A DNA stretch of 15,778 nt from Zoogloeaceae bacterium (GCA_031259605.1 JAIRLE010000013.1:1-15778); one strand, 5' to 3'; shown: positions 1 to 7,196, counted from the stretch's first letter. Notes: generated from the sequence alone by a model not told the origin. Program-made: numbers and translations.

Positions 1-1607
1 ACGGGAAGACCGGGAAGACCAACGGCTTCCCGGTCGAAATTCGCTGCGGCGTTTCGATGAAAGCCCGTGTTCAGGCGAAAGATGGCGGCGAGACGTTCCC
101 AACGGAAGATATCCCCGGTGGTTGCGAGCGCAACGTCATCATAAAGACGGGCGAGCGCCGGGTCGGCGACACGATTCTGTTTCGTCAGGACGGATTCCAG
201 ATAGCCCGGAGGAAGGGCGCGTTCATAATGGCCGACGCGATTGCCTGAACGCGCGGGCAGTCTCGCCAGAAAGGCGTCGGACAACGCAAGCGCGTCTACC
301 CAGTGAAAATCCGCGCCTGCCGTATAGGGCAGCATTCCTATCTGACAGGCGACATAAACGCCCCCCCCCGGAATCATGGCGTCCTTGAGCGCCCCTCCAA
401 GAGAAACCCAAAAATGCTGCGCCGTCACTTCGCCGCTTCTTTTCAAGGCCGGGCGCAATCCCGTGCCTGGATAATAATATCCGCGCTCATCGGCAACGCC
501 GAACGGCGATATTTCCCGGCTGTTGTACGCGACAGGCGAAAAAAGCGTGAACCGCGCCTGCGGCAGGGCGAGCGCCAGGGCAACGAGCAGGACGACGCCA
601 GGCTTGCCGAACGGACGATCACGCAACGCGCGGGCGAGGGTAAGGACGGCAAAGAGAACGGGAATGCTGAAAAACCGTCCGGCCATGTAGTCGGCTCCGA
701 CCGCGGCGAGATAGGCGAACCAGAGAAAAATGCCCAATGAGAGCGCCTTCAGACGCCAGGAGGATTGCCAAAAGCCGACGAGGCAACCGGCAAGCAGCAA
801 AACGACAGTGACCGTGTCCGTCTGCAGGGTATGGAGCGTATATTGGACGGCCTGCGCAAGATATTCCGCGGTCGAAATGCCGGTCATGACCTTCGCCAGC
901 GCGGTATTGGGCACTGGCGCGCCATAGTAGACGAGGGAAAACAGAACCCAGGCAAGCGCGGGAAGTCCCCCCAGAAGCAGAAGAGCGATTTTTCGGGGCC
1001 AGGGTTTTTCATCCGCCAGGAACACATGCAGGAGCGCCGGGAAGATCAGCACGATGGAATCCGGGCGGCTGAGATACATCGCGGCGGCAATGAGCGTCAG
1101 GAAGAAGAGGCAATGCCGGTGTTTTTCCCGTTCGAGATAGACCCACAGGAAGAGCGCGACGAAAAGATAAACCAGGGGATTTTCCAGGCCGGAGGTCATG
1201 TAATCGACAAAAGCCCTGGAGAAGAAAAGCAAAAAGAGAACGAGAAAAGACAGGACGCCGCAGGGACGCAGGGTTTTCAGCGCCAGCCAGAAGGTTGCGA
1301 CAACGCAGAGGGCGCTGATGACCAGACATGCGACGTAAGGGTTGTCATAAAGGGAACTGCCCGCCAGAAGCAGGAAGAACCAGAGCGGATGGGTATACAC
1401 CTGTACCCGCTCGCCAGGGTTCCAGACCAGGCCGTGACCATTCAACGCGTTGTCGACCACGCGAAAGGTGATGTAGGCGTCTTCCGCCACCCATGCCGTC
1501 GTGAAGAAGGACAGGAAAAGCGCAAACGACAACAACACGATCGGGAAATCGATCCGCGCGTTTCCGGGCGGCACGGTCAAGGCGTCTGGCGTCGCGGCGT
1601 TCCACAT
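1..1607 (-). CDS. AftB-like GT-C membrane glycosyltransferase (partial, runs off left edge)
   Basis: An uninterrupted minus-strand frame runs from ATG at 1607-1605 to the left edge, giving 535 visible codons; the C-terminus is missing. AGGAAACC lies just upstream as ribosome binding site. The N-terminus has a hydrophobic helix, then AEDAYITFRVVDNALNGHGL (41-60) and WNPGERVQVYTHPLW (62-76), the pattern seen in mycobacterial arabinofuranosyltransferase AftB and related GT-C enzymes. Glu42-Asp43 would be the acidic catalytic pair in the first periplasmic loop. Further family-like blocks are SGLENPL (139-145), YYGAPVPNTALAK (227-239) and VGADYMAGRFF (303-313). About nine or more membrane segments precede a soluble, presumably periplasmic, C-terminal part. 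The family moves a sugar from a polyprenyl-phosphate carrier to an acceptor outside the inner membrane. The divergent DprE2-like neighbour supports D-arabinofuranose as donor sugar, but the acceptor is unknown. Confidence is high for a GT-C enzyme, moderate for the sugar. Confidence 0.8.
   Translation of the reverse strand, partial: MWNAATPDALTVPPGNARIDFPIVLLSFALFLSFFTTAWVAEDAYITFRVVDNALNGHGLVWNPGERVQVYTHPLWFFLLLAGSSLYDNPYVACLVISALCVVATFWLALKTLRPCGVLSFLVLFLLFFSRAFVDYMTSGLENPLVYLFVALFLWVYLEREKHRHCLFFLTLIAAAMYLSRPDSIVLIFPALLHVFLADEKPWPRKIALLLLGGLPALAWVLFSLVYYGAPVPNTALAKVMTGISTAEYLAQAVQYTLHTLQTDTVTVVLLLAGCLVGFWQSSWRLKALSLGIFLWFAYLAAVGADYMAGRFFSIPVLFAVLTLARALRDRPFGKPGVVLLVALALALPQARFTLFSPVAYNSREISPFGVADERGYYYPGTGLRPALKRSGEVTAQHFWVSLGGALKDAMIPGGGVYVACQIGMLPYTAGADFHWVDALALSDAFLARLPARSGNRVGHYERALPPGYLESVLTKQNRVADPALARLYDDVALATTGDIFRWERLAAIFRLNTGFHRNAAANFDREAVGLPGLP
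361..369 (-). repeat. G9 homopolymer tract inside the glycosyltransferase gene
   Basis: Nine consecutive C on the plus strand (nine G on the coding strand) encode the end of Pro413 and Gly414-Gly416 of the AftB-like protein. In this sequence the tract keeps the gene in frame. Gain or loss of one G would shift the frame and remove the C-terminal portion. Poly-G tracts of this length in surface-glycosylation genes are typical slipped-strand phase-variation sites; whether this one varies is inference. Confidence 0.6.
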
Positions 1608-1730
1608 GGAGGTTTCCTGTTCGTATCGTCGTCGGGATGCGGGATGCAATCTGCGCTTTTGGCGCAATCCGGAGTCGTCCGCGTATTTGACATACTTGGC
1701 GCTCCGGGAATCTCCGGTCGAATCCGCTGT

Positions 1731-1785
1731 CATTGCAAGCGAAGCGAAACAATCCGCGAACCGGGCGGATTGCCGCAGCGCTCTC
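1731..1785. repeat. Degenerate interspersed palindromic repeat
   Basis: CATTGCAAGCGAAGCGAAAC at 1731-1750 leads into a hairpin: CAATCCGC (1750-1757) pairs perfectly with GCGGATTG (1765-1772) around a 7-base loop. The wording resembles a widespread bacterial intergenic repeat of the form CATTGCGAGCGAAGCGAAGC followed by AATCC and its inverted partner. It lies between the divergent glycosyltransferase and reductase genes. The outer arms no longer pair well, so it looks old. Confidence 0.5.
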
Positions 1786-1818
1786 ACCCCGAAGAATAAC
1801 GGTCAATCGGAGTTCCTC

Positions 1819-1847
1819 TTGTCTTTGTCGATGATAATCATTATCAT
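1819..1847 (+). promoter_or_regulatory. Fur-box-containing sigma70-type promoter of the DprE2-like gene
   Basis: ATGATAATCATTATCAT (1831-1847) is a perfect 8-1-8 inverted repeat containing the 7-1-7 Fur operator TGATAATCATTATCA. Against the classical 19-bp consensus, 1827-1845 matches 16 of 19 positions by eye. A candidate -35 TTGTCT (1819-1824) and -10 TATCAT (1842-1847) are 17 bases apart, so the operator fills the spacer and covers the -10, the usual layout for Fur repression by occlusion. The start codon at 1897 would have a leader of about 40 bases. Confidence 0.75.
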
Positions 1848-1896
1848 TTGCGTGTCAACCATTTTTCCATCACATGCGCTGGAGGCGGGTCAGCCA

Positions 1897-2637
1897 ATGA
1901 AACGTGTTCTGATCGTCGGCGCGACCTCGGCCATTGCCGCCGCCTGCGCCCGCCGCTGGGCGGCGGATGGCGCCAGATTCTTCCTGGCGGCGCGCGATGC
2001 CGAAAAGCTCGCCGCCGTGGCAAGCGACCTGGGCGCGCGCGGCGCGTCCGAAGTCATTCCCTTCCAGATGGACGCGAGCGACACGCCCGCCCATGCCGGG
2101 ATGATCCGTGAAGCTTTCCATGCGTTCCAGGGTCTGGACATCGCCCTGATTGCGCACGGCACACTGCCCGACCAGGCCGCCTGCGAGCGGGACGCGGCGC
2201 TGACCTTGCGCGAGTTCGGCGTCAATGGCCTGTCCGTCATCGCGCTGTTGACAAGTCTGGCGCCTCGTTTTGAACAGCAGCAGGGCGGCGCGCTTGCGGT
2301 GATTACCTCCGTGGCGGGCGATCGCGGACGCCCCGGCAATTATGTTTACGGCAGCGCCAAGGCGGCGGTTTCCACCTTTTGCGAAGGCTTGCGGGCACGT
2401 CTTTTCCGGTGCGGCGTCACGGTGACGGATATTCGTCCCGGCTTCGTGGCGACGCCGATGACGCGGGGCCTGCCGCTGCCGGGCTGGCTGACCAGCACGC
2501 CCGAAGCGGTGGCGAAACGCATCGTCTCCGGCATCGAGCGTGGCGCGGACGTGCTCTACACGCCCTTCTACTGGTATTTCATCCTGTGCGCGATCCGGCT
2601 TCTTCCGCGCGCGATTTTCAAACGGTTGAAGCTCTGA
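1897..2637 (+). CDS. DprE2-like SDR oxidoreductase (polyprenyl-phospho-2-keto-sugar reductase)
   Basis: This 246-aa short-chain dehydrogenase starts at ATG 1897 with GGAGG (1881-1885) upstream. An in-frame ATG at 1831 is rejected because it lies within the Fur operator. The Rossmann glycine motif is GATSAIA (8-14), a variant of TGxxxGIG. Catalytic residues are Asn110, Ser138, Tyr151 and Lys155 (YGSAK). The stretch GDRGRPGNYVYGSAKAA (141-157) and the ending RLLPRAIFKRL (234-244) closely follow mycobacterial DprE2, which ends RHIPRSIFRKL. DprE2 reduces the 2-keto intermediate left by DprE1 to give decaprenylphosphoryl-D-arabinose, with NADH as reductant. The hydrophobic C-terminus (221-246) suggests membrane association. 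Its DprE1 partner is not in this window. The stop overlaps the next start by one base (TGATG), indicating translational coupling. A generic SDR with another sugar-lipid substrate remains possible. Confidence 0.78.
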   Translation: MKRVLIVGATSAIAAACARRWAADGARFFLAARDAEKLAAVASDLGARGASEVIPFQMDASDTPAHAGMIREAFHAFQGLDIALIAHGTLPDQAACERDAALTLREFGVNGLSVIALLTSLAPRFEQQQGGALAVITSVAGDRGRPGNYVYGSAKAAVSTFCEGLRARLFRCGVTVTDIRPGFVATPMTRGLPLPGWLTSTPEAVAKRIVSGIERGADVLYTPFYWYFILCAIRLLPRAIFKRLKL

Positions 2638-3611
2638 TGCCTTCTCCCGCCCTGGATGCCGCGCCAGAGACGCCCGCATGGCTTTCGGGCGGGCGTCTGC
2701 GGGCGCTTCTCTGGCCGGTGTTTCTGGCGATCCTCGGCTATCTGGGCTTCGCGCTCTGGAGCGGCTGGGAAGATGTCGCCGCCGCCGCGCGCAAGATCGG
2801 GTTGGCCGGGATCGGCCTTGCCCTTGTCCTGTCTCTCGTCAATTACGCCCTGCGCTTCATCCGCTGGCAAATGTATCTCGCCGCGCTGGGGCATCGCGTC
2901 GCGTGGCGGCCCAGTCTGCGGATCTACCTTGCGGGCTTTGCGCTGACCGCCACGCCCGGCAAGGCGGGGGAAGCCTTGCGCGGTCTCTGGCTGCAACGCT
3001 GGCGGGTACCCTTTCCGGACAGCCTCGCGGCATTCCTGAGCGAGCGCCTCTCCGACCTCCTGGCGATTCTCCTGCTGGTGCTCATCGGCCTGGCCGCGCA
3101 TCCCTCGATGCGCTGGCTGGTGATCATGGGCGCGGCGGGCATGCTGCTGGCGTTCCTCCTGGTGTTCAGCCAGCGCCTCCAGGAGGGACTCGCGCGGCGC
3201 GTCCGGGGAGAAGGCGGTGTTGCGCGCCTGCTGCACTATTTCCTGCACACTCTGCGCCAGACCCGCCGCTGCCATTCCGCGCGCCTGTTTGCCGCCGCGT
3301 CCGTCCTGAGCCTAATCGCCTGGTTTGCGGAAGCCTTCGCCCTGTACCTGTTGATCCGCTGGATGGGACACGAGACTTTGCTCGCCCAGGCCGTTTTCGT
3401 GTATGCCGTCTCCATGCTGGCGGGCGCGCTGAGCTTCCTGCCCGGCGGACTGGGCGGCGCGGAAGCGGTCATGGGCGGGCTGCTGGTCTTCTTCGGCATG
3501 TCCGGGCCGGAAGCCGTCGCCACGACCATCCTGATCCGGGCAAGCACACTCTGGTTCGCCGTGGCGATCGGCCTCGCCGCGTCTTGCCGCTACCTGCAAA
3601 AGACACATTAA
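2637..3611 (+). CDS. PF03706-type multipass membrane protein (flippase-like / LPG-synthase TM family)
   Basis: This protein has 324 aa and starts at ATG 2637, sharing one base with the upstream stop. Roughly eight hydrophobic segments are visible. Family-like blocks are ALRFIRWQMYLAALG, the basic loop before FALTATPGKAGEALRG, and FLPGGLGGAEAVMGGLL near the C-terminus. These match the transmembrane domain of lysylphosphatidylglycerol synthases (MprF-like, UPF0104) without the cytosolic aminoacyl-transferase domain. Such stand-alone proteins occur in sugar-lipid clusters and are often proposed to flip or handle polyprenyl-linked intermediates; biochemical proof is limited. Position after the DprE2-like gene suggests a role in moving the polyprenyl-phospho-sugar to the periplasm where the AftB-like enzyme would use it. 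That role is inference. The TAA stop overlaps the convergent dacB stop at the shared TTAA. Confidence 0.75.
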   Translation: MPSPALDAAPETPAWLSGGRLRALLWPVFLAILGYLGFALWSGWEDVAAAARKIGLAGIGLALVLSLVNYALRFIRWQMYLAALGHRVAWRPSLRIYLAGFALTATPGKAGEALRGLWLQRWRVPFPDSLAAFLSERLSDLLAILLLVLIGLAAHPSMRWLVIMGAAGMLLAFLLVFSQRLQEGLARRVRGEGGVARLLHYFLHTLRQTRRCHSARLFAAASVLSLIAWFAEAFALYLLIRWMGHETLLAQAVFVYAVSMLAGALSFLPGGLGGAEAVMGGLLVFFGMSGPEAVATTILIRASTLWFAVAIGLAASCRYLQKTH

Positions 3612-5041
3612 TCTTCGCCGCCGCCCGGTTCGACTACCCACAGCAGCAGGGCGTCCATCGCCTTTTCGCCCTGGGCGGCATTGGCGTGGTTGATCAGAAA
3701 AGTGACGGCATGGCGTTTGCCGTGGATATCCTGCACATAGCCCGCGGCGGCCTTCGCGCCGTTCAGCGAGCCGGTCTTGATGTGGGCGCGACCAGCAGCG
3801 ACCGTGCCGCGCAGACGCTTCTGCATGGTGCCGTCGACAGCGGAAATGGGCAGCGAGGCGATGAATTCCGGCATGATCGCGCTTTGCCAGGCGTGGATCA
3901 GCAAACGGTTGAGGCTCTGGGCGCTGACGCGCTCCTGGCGTGAAAGGCCGGAGCCGTTTTCCAGCACCAGTTCGGGAAAATCGAGTCCCTGCGCGTACAG
4001 CCAGTCCCGCGTCTGCCGCACGGCGGATTCCGGCGTGCCTTCTTCGCCGCTCAGCGCCAGCAAGAGCTGGCGCGCCATCACGTTGTTGCTCCATTTATTG
4101 ACGTTGCGGACGATTTCCGCGACGGGCGGCGAATACTGCACCGCCAGTTGCCGCGCCTCGAAGGGCGTCTTTCCCGTTCGCACCTTGCCGCGCAACGTGC
4201 CGCCCATTTCCCGCCAGAGCGCGCGGAATACCCCCCGCACATGCGCTTCCGGCGACAGCGGCGCAAGCAACAGGCTTTGTTCGTCGCAACTTGCCGGATA
4301 ACTGCCGCTGATTTCCAGCCGGTTTTTCTGCCAGACGAAGTTCAGGCGTTCGCGCCAGCCGATGCAGCCGCCCTTGCCGAGCGTAATCCGGGCATCGACT
4401 TCCAGATTGTCATGCGGTGTGATGCGGAAGAAACGCACCTGCTCGCCTTCCGGACGCAGGAGAAAACGCAAGGCGTTGGCATCGACGAGCAGCGCGTCCG
4501 GCCCAACGTTGTAGGCGCGCAGGGGACGCCGGTCAAAAGCGGCGGGATCATGCGGCGGCAGGGTGAAGCGCGAACGATCCAGCACCAGATCGCCATTGAT
4601 GTGACGCACGCCGCGCGCGCGCAACTGGCGCAACAGCATCCAGAAGTGTTCCAGGGAAAGAGCGGGATCGCCGCTGCCCTTCAGATACAGATGCCCCGGC
4701 AGACGCCCGGTTTCATCCACTTCAGCAACACTCCAGAAACCGGTCTGCCAACTTGCCGCCGGACCGAGCATACCCAGCGCGGCATAGGTGGTGACGAGCT
4801 TCATCACCGAAGCCGGATTCATGGAAAGCCGCGCGTTATGGTGGATGCGCGGCGCTTTCTGATCGACGCCCTGCACCACGATGGCCACTGAGTTTTCGGG
4901 TATCCGCGCCGCCGCCAGCGCCTGCGTCACCGCAGGCGGCAAAGGGGCGGCATCCTGCGTCAGCGAGGGCGTGGCAAAAAACAAGAATCCCGTGAGAACG
5001 AGACCCGAAAAACATTTTTTCCTGTACGGCACATTAGGCAT
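3608..5041 (-). CDS. dacB: D-alanyl-D-alanine carboxypeptidase/endopeptidase (PBP4, peptidase S13)
   Basis: This 477-aa protein equals the length of E. coli DacB. The three penicillin-binding motifs are present: SVMK (78-81) with nucleophile Ser78 and Lys81, SNN (318-320), and KTG (422-424) followed by SLNGAKAAAGY. The N-terminus has basic residues, a hydrophobic stretch (about 11-25) and a likely signal-peptidase site before the QDAAPLPP region, so the enzyme is periplasmic. It trims D-Ala from peptidoglycan pentapeptides and cuts D-Ala-mDAP cross-links. The ATG at 5041 is chosen because the signal peptide begins right after it; upstream codons of the open frame extend through the leader hairpin and are unlikely to be translated. 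The stop overlaps the convergent membrane-protein gene by four bases. A promoter and hairpin lie upstream. Confidence 0.95.
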   Translation of the reverse strand: MPNVPYRKKCFSGLVLTGFLFFATPSLTQDAAPLPPAVTQALAAARIPENSVAIVVQGVDQKAPRIHHNARLSMNPASVMKLVTTYAALGMLGPAASWQTGFWSVAEVDETGRLPGHLYLKGSGDPALSLEHFWMLLRQLRARGVRHINGDLVLDRSRFTLPPHDPAAFDRRPLRAYNVGPDALLVDANALRFLLRPEGEQVRFFRITPHDNLEVDARITLGKGGCIGWRERLNFVWQKNRLEISGSYPASCDEQSLLLAPLSPEAHVRGVFRALWREMGGTLRGKVRTGKTPFEARQLAVQYSPPVAEIVRNVNKWSNNVMARQLLLALSGEEGTPESAVRQTRDWLYAQGLDFPELVLENGSGLSRQERVSAQSLNRLLIHAWQSAIMPEFIASLPISAVDGTMQKRLRGTVAAGRAHIKTGSLNGAKAAAGYVQDIHGKRHAVTFLINHANAAQGEKAMDALLLWVVEPGGGED

Positions 5042-5117
5042 GACATGGACCTGCTGGTGCTTTGTTTTGCAAAAAAATCGCGCAAGTAACGATATTGACA
5101 GCGACACACGCATAAAA

Positions 5118-5165
5118 GAGCAAAAATCAGCGACAACCCTGAAGGGCTGTCGCTGATTTTTGCTC
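5118..5165 (-). promoter_or_regulatory. Strong hairpin at the 5' end of the dacB leader
   Basis: GAGCAAAAATCAGCGACA (5118-5135) pairs perfectly over 18 bases with TGTCGCTGATTTTTGCTC (5148-5165). CCC/GGG pairs inside extend it, leaving loop TGAA. Read on the minus strand the 3' arm ends TTTTTGCTC followed by TTTT, so it could act as an intrinsic terminator or attenuator. It lies between the predicted dacB promoter and the start codon and would begin about three bases after the predicted transcription start. It could equally be a bidirectional terminator closing transcripts from the decayed region to its right. Confidence 0.7.
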
Positions 5166-5174
5166 CGGGTGTTT

Positions 5175-5204
5175 TTTATACCATGCACTCCCTCGTTTTT
5201 GCAA
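5175..5204 (-). promoter_or_regulatory. Predicted sigma70 promoter of dacB (extended -10)
   Basis: On the minus strand TTGCAA (5204-5199) is followed after 18 bases by TATAAA (5180-5175), preceded by TGG, giving the extended -10 form TGGTATAAA. The predicted start is near 5168, leaving a leader of about 127 bases that opens with the 5118-5165 hairpin. Confidence 0.5.
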
Positions 5205-5220
5205 TTTTCGGAAGACTTCC

Positions 5221-5600
5221 ATGTCTTTGCGCAGGAATGTTTTTTCGTCCTCTGCTTGGGCACTCTGACGATAAATTCTCCGGTTGCGCAAGCCGTGGAC
5301 GATGTATCGGGCGAAGCAGGCGGCATGGGCGGCACGGTGATGCAGCACGGCGCGCCTGGTCAGGCGGGCGTGGCGAAGGCGAGCGTCAATGGCGGCGCGC
5401 CCGTTAGGATCGGGCAACGCCCTATTACGGCGCGCATGTGGGCGCGGGACATTTCCTGAGCCTGGGGGAAAGAGCGGCTGGAACTCTACAAAAACCTCAA
5501 ACCCGCATATGCCGTGTCTGAAATCAGGGAAAGACAGTGCGATTGCCTTGGCAGCGGCGTTGAAATCGAAGTCGAAAGGCGGAAGATTGCGGTAGAATCC
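5221..5600 (+). pseudogene. Possible decayed autotransporter gene
   Basis: No intact gene explains this stretch, but coding-like fragments appear in shifting plus-strand frames. ATG 5221 begins MSLRRNVFSSSAWA, then stops. A neighbouring frame continues TINSPVAQAVDDVSGEAGG, signal-peptide-like with an AxA cleavage context. Further on PYYGAHVGAGHFLSLGE and, one frame over, RLELYKNLKPAYAVSEI resemble the start of a classical autotransporter beta-barrel (YYGAHxGAG, then LELYGKY). This would be a gene that lost its passenger and acquired frameshifts. Resemblance was judged by eye over short pieces, so the call is tentative. Nothing else is seen in 5205-5680 apart from a TAGAAT (5593-5598), a weak -10 candidate for the kinase gene. 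Confidence 0.3.
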
Positions 5601-5680
5601 AGCGTCATCCTTGCGGGATGGCGCGGCGACCGCCGCCTTTGTCGTCCATCGCGCAGGTTCATTGTTCCTTGGCATCGCCC

Positions 5681-7102
5681 ATGTCCATCGCCCTTCCTGT
5701 CTTCTGTCTTGCCGATCTCGCCCATGGCGGACGTGACGTGGCGTTGCCGCTGGCGATCCCGCTGGCTTCGGCGGGCGTATTGCGCCTGGAAGCGTGGTTG
5801 CGCGTTCTGCCGGGACAGCGTTATGTAGGACGGGGCGTCTGGCAAGACGCGACAGGCGCGCGGCGGCAGGTGCTGGCCAAGCTCTTGATGGGCAAGAAAG
5901 CGGCGCGGCAGTTCGCGCGGGAACAAAATGGCGCGCTTCTGCTGGCGGCACAGGACTTGCCCGCGCCAGCCCTGCTGGCGGCGGAATACGTGGCGGGCGA
6001 TGGCGGCTGGCTGCTGTTTGAATTCCTGGAAAACGCGCGCGCTCCGGGCGCGGAGGACATCGACGCCGCCGTGCGCGCCATCGCCCGTCTGCATGCGCGC
6101 GGGCTGTGGCAGGAAGACCTGCATCCCGACAATCTGCTGTTGCAGGACGGACAGCTTTGTTTCGTCGATGGCGGCGGCATTCGCGCGGAAATGCCGGGAC
6201 GGGCGCTGTCGCCGGGATTGGCGCTGGAGAACCTCGGCATGTTCTGCGCGCAGTGGCCGATAGGCATGGAAGCCGGATTGTCCGGCGCGCTGGCGGCATA
6301 TCGCGCGCAAAATCCGGATTCCGGCGCAAGGATGGAGGCGTCCGCCCTCCGGCGGGCAGTGGCCCGGCAAAGACGGGCGCGGCTGCGCGACTGGCTGAGA
6401 AAAATCACGCGCGAATGCAGTAGCTTCCATGTCCGCAAGCAAGGCGCTTTCGGGTTTTGCGTGGCGCGCCGCGACGCCGAAGAGGGCATCGCGCCGATCC
6501 TGGAAAACCCGGACGCCTGCATCGCCGCAGGACATCTATACAAGGACGGCGGCACGGCCACGGTTGCGCGGGTGGAAGCGTCGGGACGGACATTCATCGT
6601 CAAGCGTTACAACATCAAGCATTTCCGCCACGCCCTGGGCCGTTTCTGGCGCAGGAGCCGCGCCTGGCACGCCTGGCGCGAAGGCAATCGCCTGCTGGCG
6701 CTGGGCATTCCCACGGCAAGGCCGCTGGCGCTCATCGAACGCCGCTGGTTCTGGTTTTCCGGCGTGGCCTATCTGGTAATGGAATACCTGCCGGGCGAGG
6801 ATATCCTGCATCGCCTGCAAGCGGGGGACACGGCGGCGAACGCGGCGGAAATCGCCGCCGTCGGCGCGTTGTTTGCCGATCTTGTCCGCGCGCGTCTAAG
6901 CCATGGCGACATGAAGGGCAGCAATCTCATATGGCATGAAAAGGAAGCGCGCTGGGCGCTCATCGATCTGGACGCCATGCGCGCGCACTGCCAGCACCTG
7001 ACGTTTACGCGCGCGCATCGGCGCGACTGCCGGCGATTTTTGCGCAACTGGCCGCCGGATTCGCCGCTGGCGCATCATTTTTTTGAACTTCTCCATAAAT
7101 GA
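5681..7102 (+). CDS. Tandem two-domain WaaP/InaA-like (lipopolysaccharide-kinase family) protein
   Basis: This 473-aa protein from ATG 5681 contains two protein-kinase-like domains. The first has a candidate ATP lysine Lys67 (VLAKLL), catalytic loop EDLHPDN (145-151; Asp146, Asn151) and metal-binding site FVDGGG (161-166; Asp163). The second has Lys308 (FIVKRY), catalytic loop HGDMKGSN (408-415; Asp410, Asn415) and LIDLDAM (427-433; Asp429). Both look active by motif. The family includes WaaP and InaA, which phosphorylate LPS core heptose or act on unknown small molecules; domains are cytoplasmic. An in-frame ATG at 5618 would add 21 residues; 5681 is preferred because the protein begins naturally there and a TAGAAT (5593-5598) would leave almost no leader for the earlier start. 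Neither start has a strong ribosome binding site. The substrate is unknown; neighbours concern the cell envelope. Confidence 0.75.
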   Translation: MSIALPVFCLADLAHGGRDVALPLAIPLASAGVLRLEAWLRVLPGQRYVGRGVWQDATGARRQVLAKLLMGKKAARQFAREQNGALLLAAQDLPAPALLAAEYVAGDGGWLLFEFLENARAPGAEDIDAAVRAIARLHARGLWQEDLHPDNLLLQDGQLCFVDGGGIRAEMPGRALSPGLALENLGMFCAQWPIGMEAGLSGALAAYRAQNPDSGARMEASALRRAVARQRRARLRDWLRKITRECSSFHVRKQGAFGFCVARRDAEEGIAPILENPDACIAAGHLYKDGGTATVARVEASGRTFIVKRYNIKHFRHALGRFWRRSRAWHAWREGNRLLALGIPTARPLALIERRWFWFSGVAYLVMEYLPGEDILHRLQAGDTAANAAEIAAVGALFADLVRARLSHGDMKGSNLIWHEKEARWALIDLDAMRAHCQHLTFTRAHRRDCRRFLRNWPPDSPLAHHFFELLHK

Positions 7103-7127
7103 CAGGCGAACAACCGTTCTGCTGGTC

Positions 7128-7133
7128 TATAAT
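7128..7133 (+). promoter_or_regulatory. Candidate -10 element for the 299-aa gene
   Basis: A perfect TATAAT occurs 26 bases after the kinase stop and 63 bases before the next start codon. No good -35 is found at 16-18 bases; TGACAG (7100-7105) is 22 bases away. The downstream gene may have its own promoter rather than depending on the kinase transcript. Confidence 0.4.
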
Positions 7134-7196
7134 CTCGCTTCCAACGGACAGGGCGCAGAGATGTGCATCCTGTCATTCGTTACGTATGGAGTGCGC

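Noticed and set aside
1501..1896. Long N-terminal extension of the reductase frame, including an ATG at 1831
   Set aside because: It overlaps the divergent gene, an interspersed repeat and the Fur-box promoter; the Rossmann fold starts right after ATG 1897, which has GGAGG upstream.
5042..5335. N-terminal extension of dacB to 5335
   Set aside because: It would place about 98 residues before a clear signal peptide and read through the promoter and hairpin.
7100..7133. TGACAG as -35 partner for the TATAAT at 7128
   Set aside because: The spacer would be 22 bases, too long for a sigma70 promoter.
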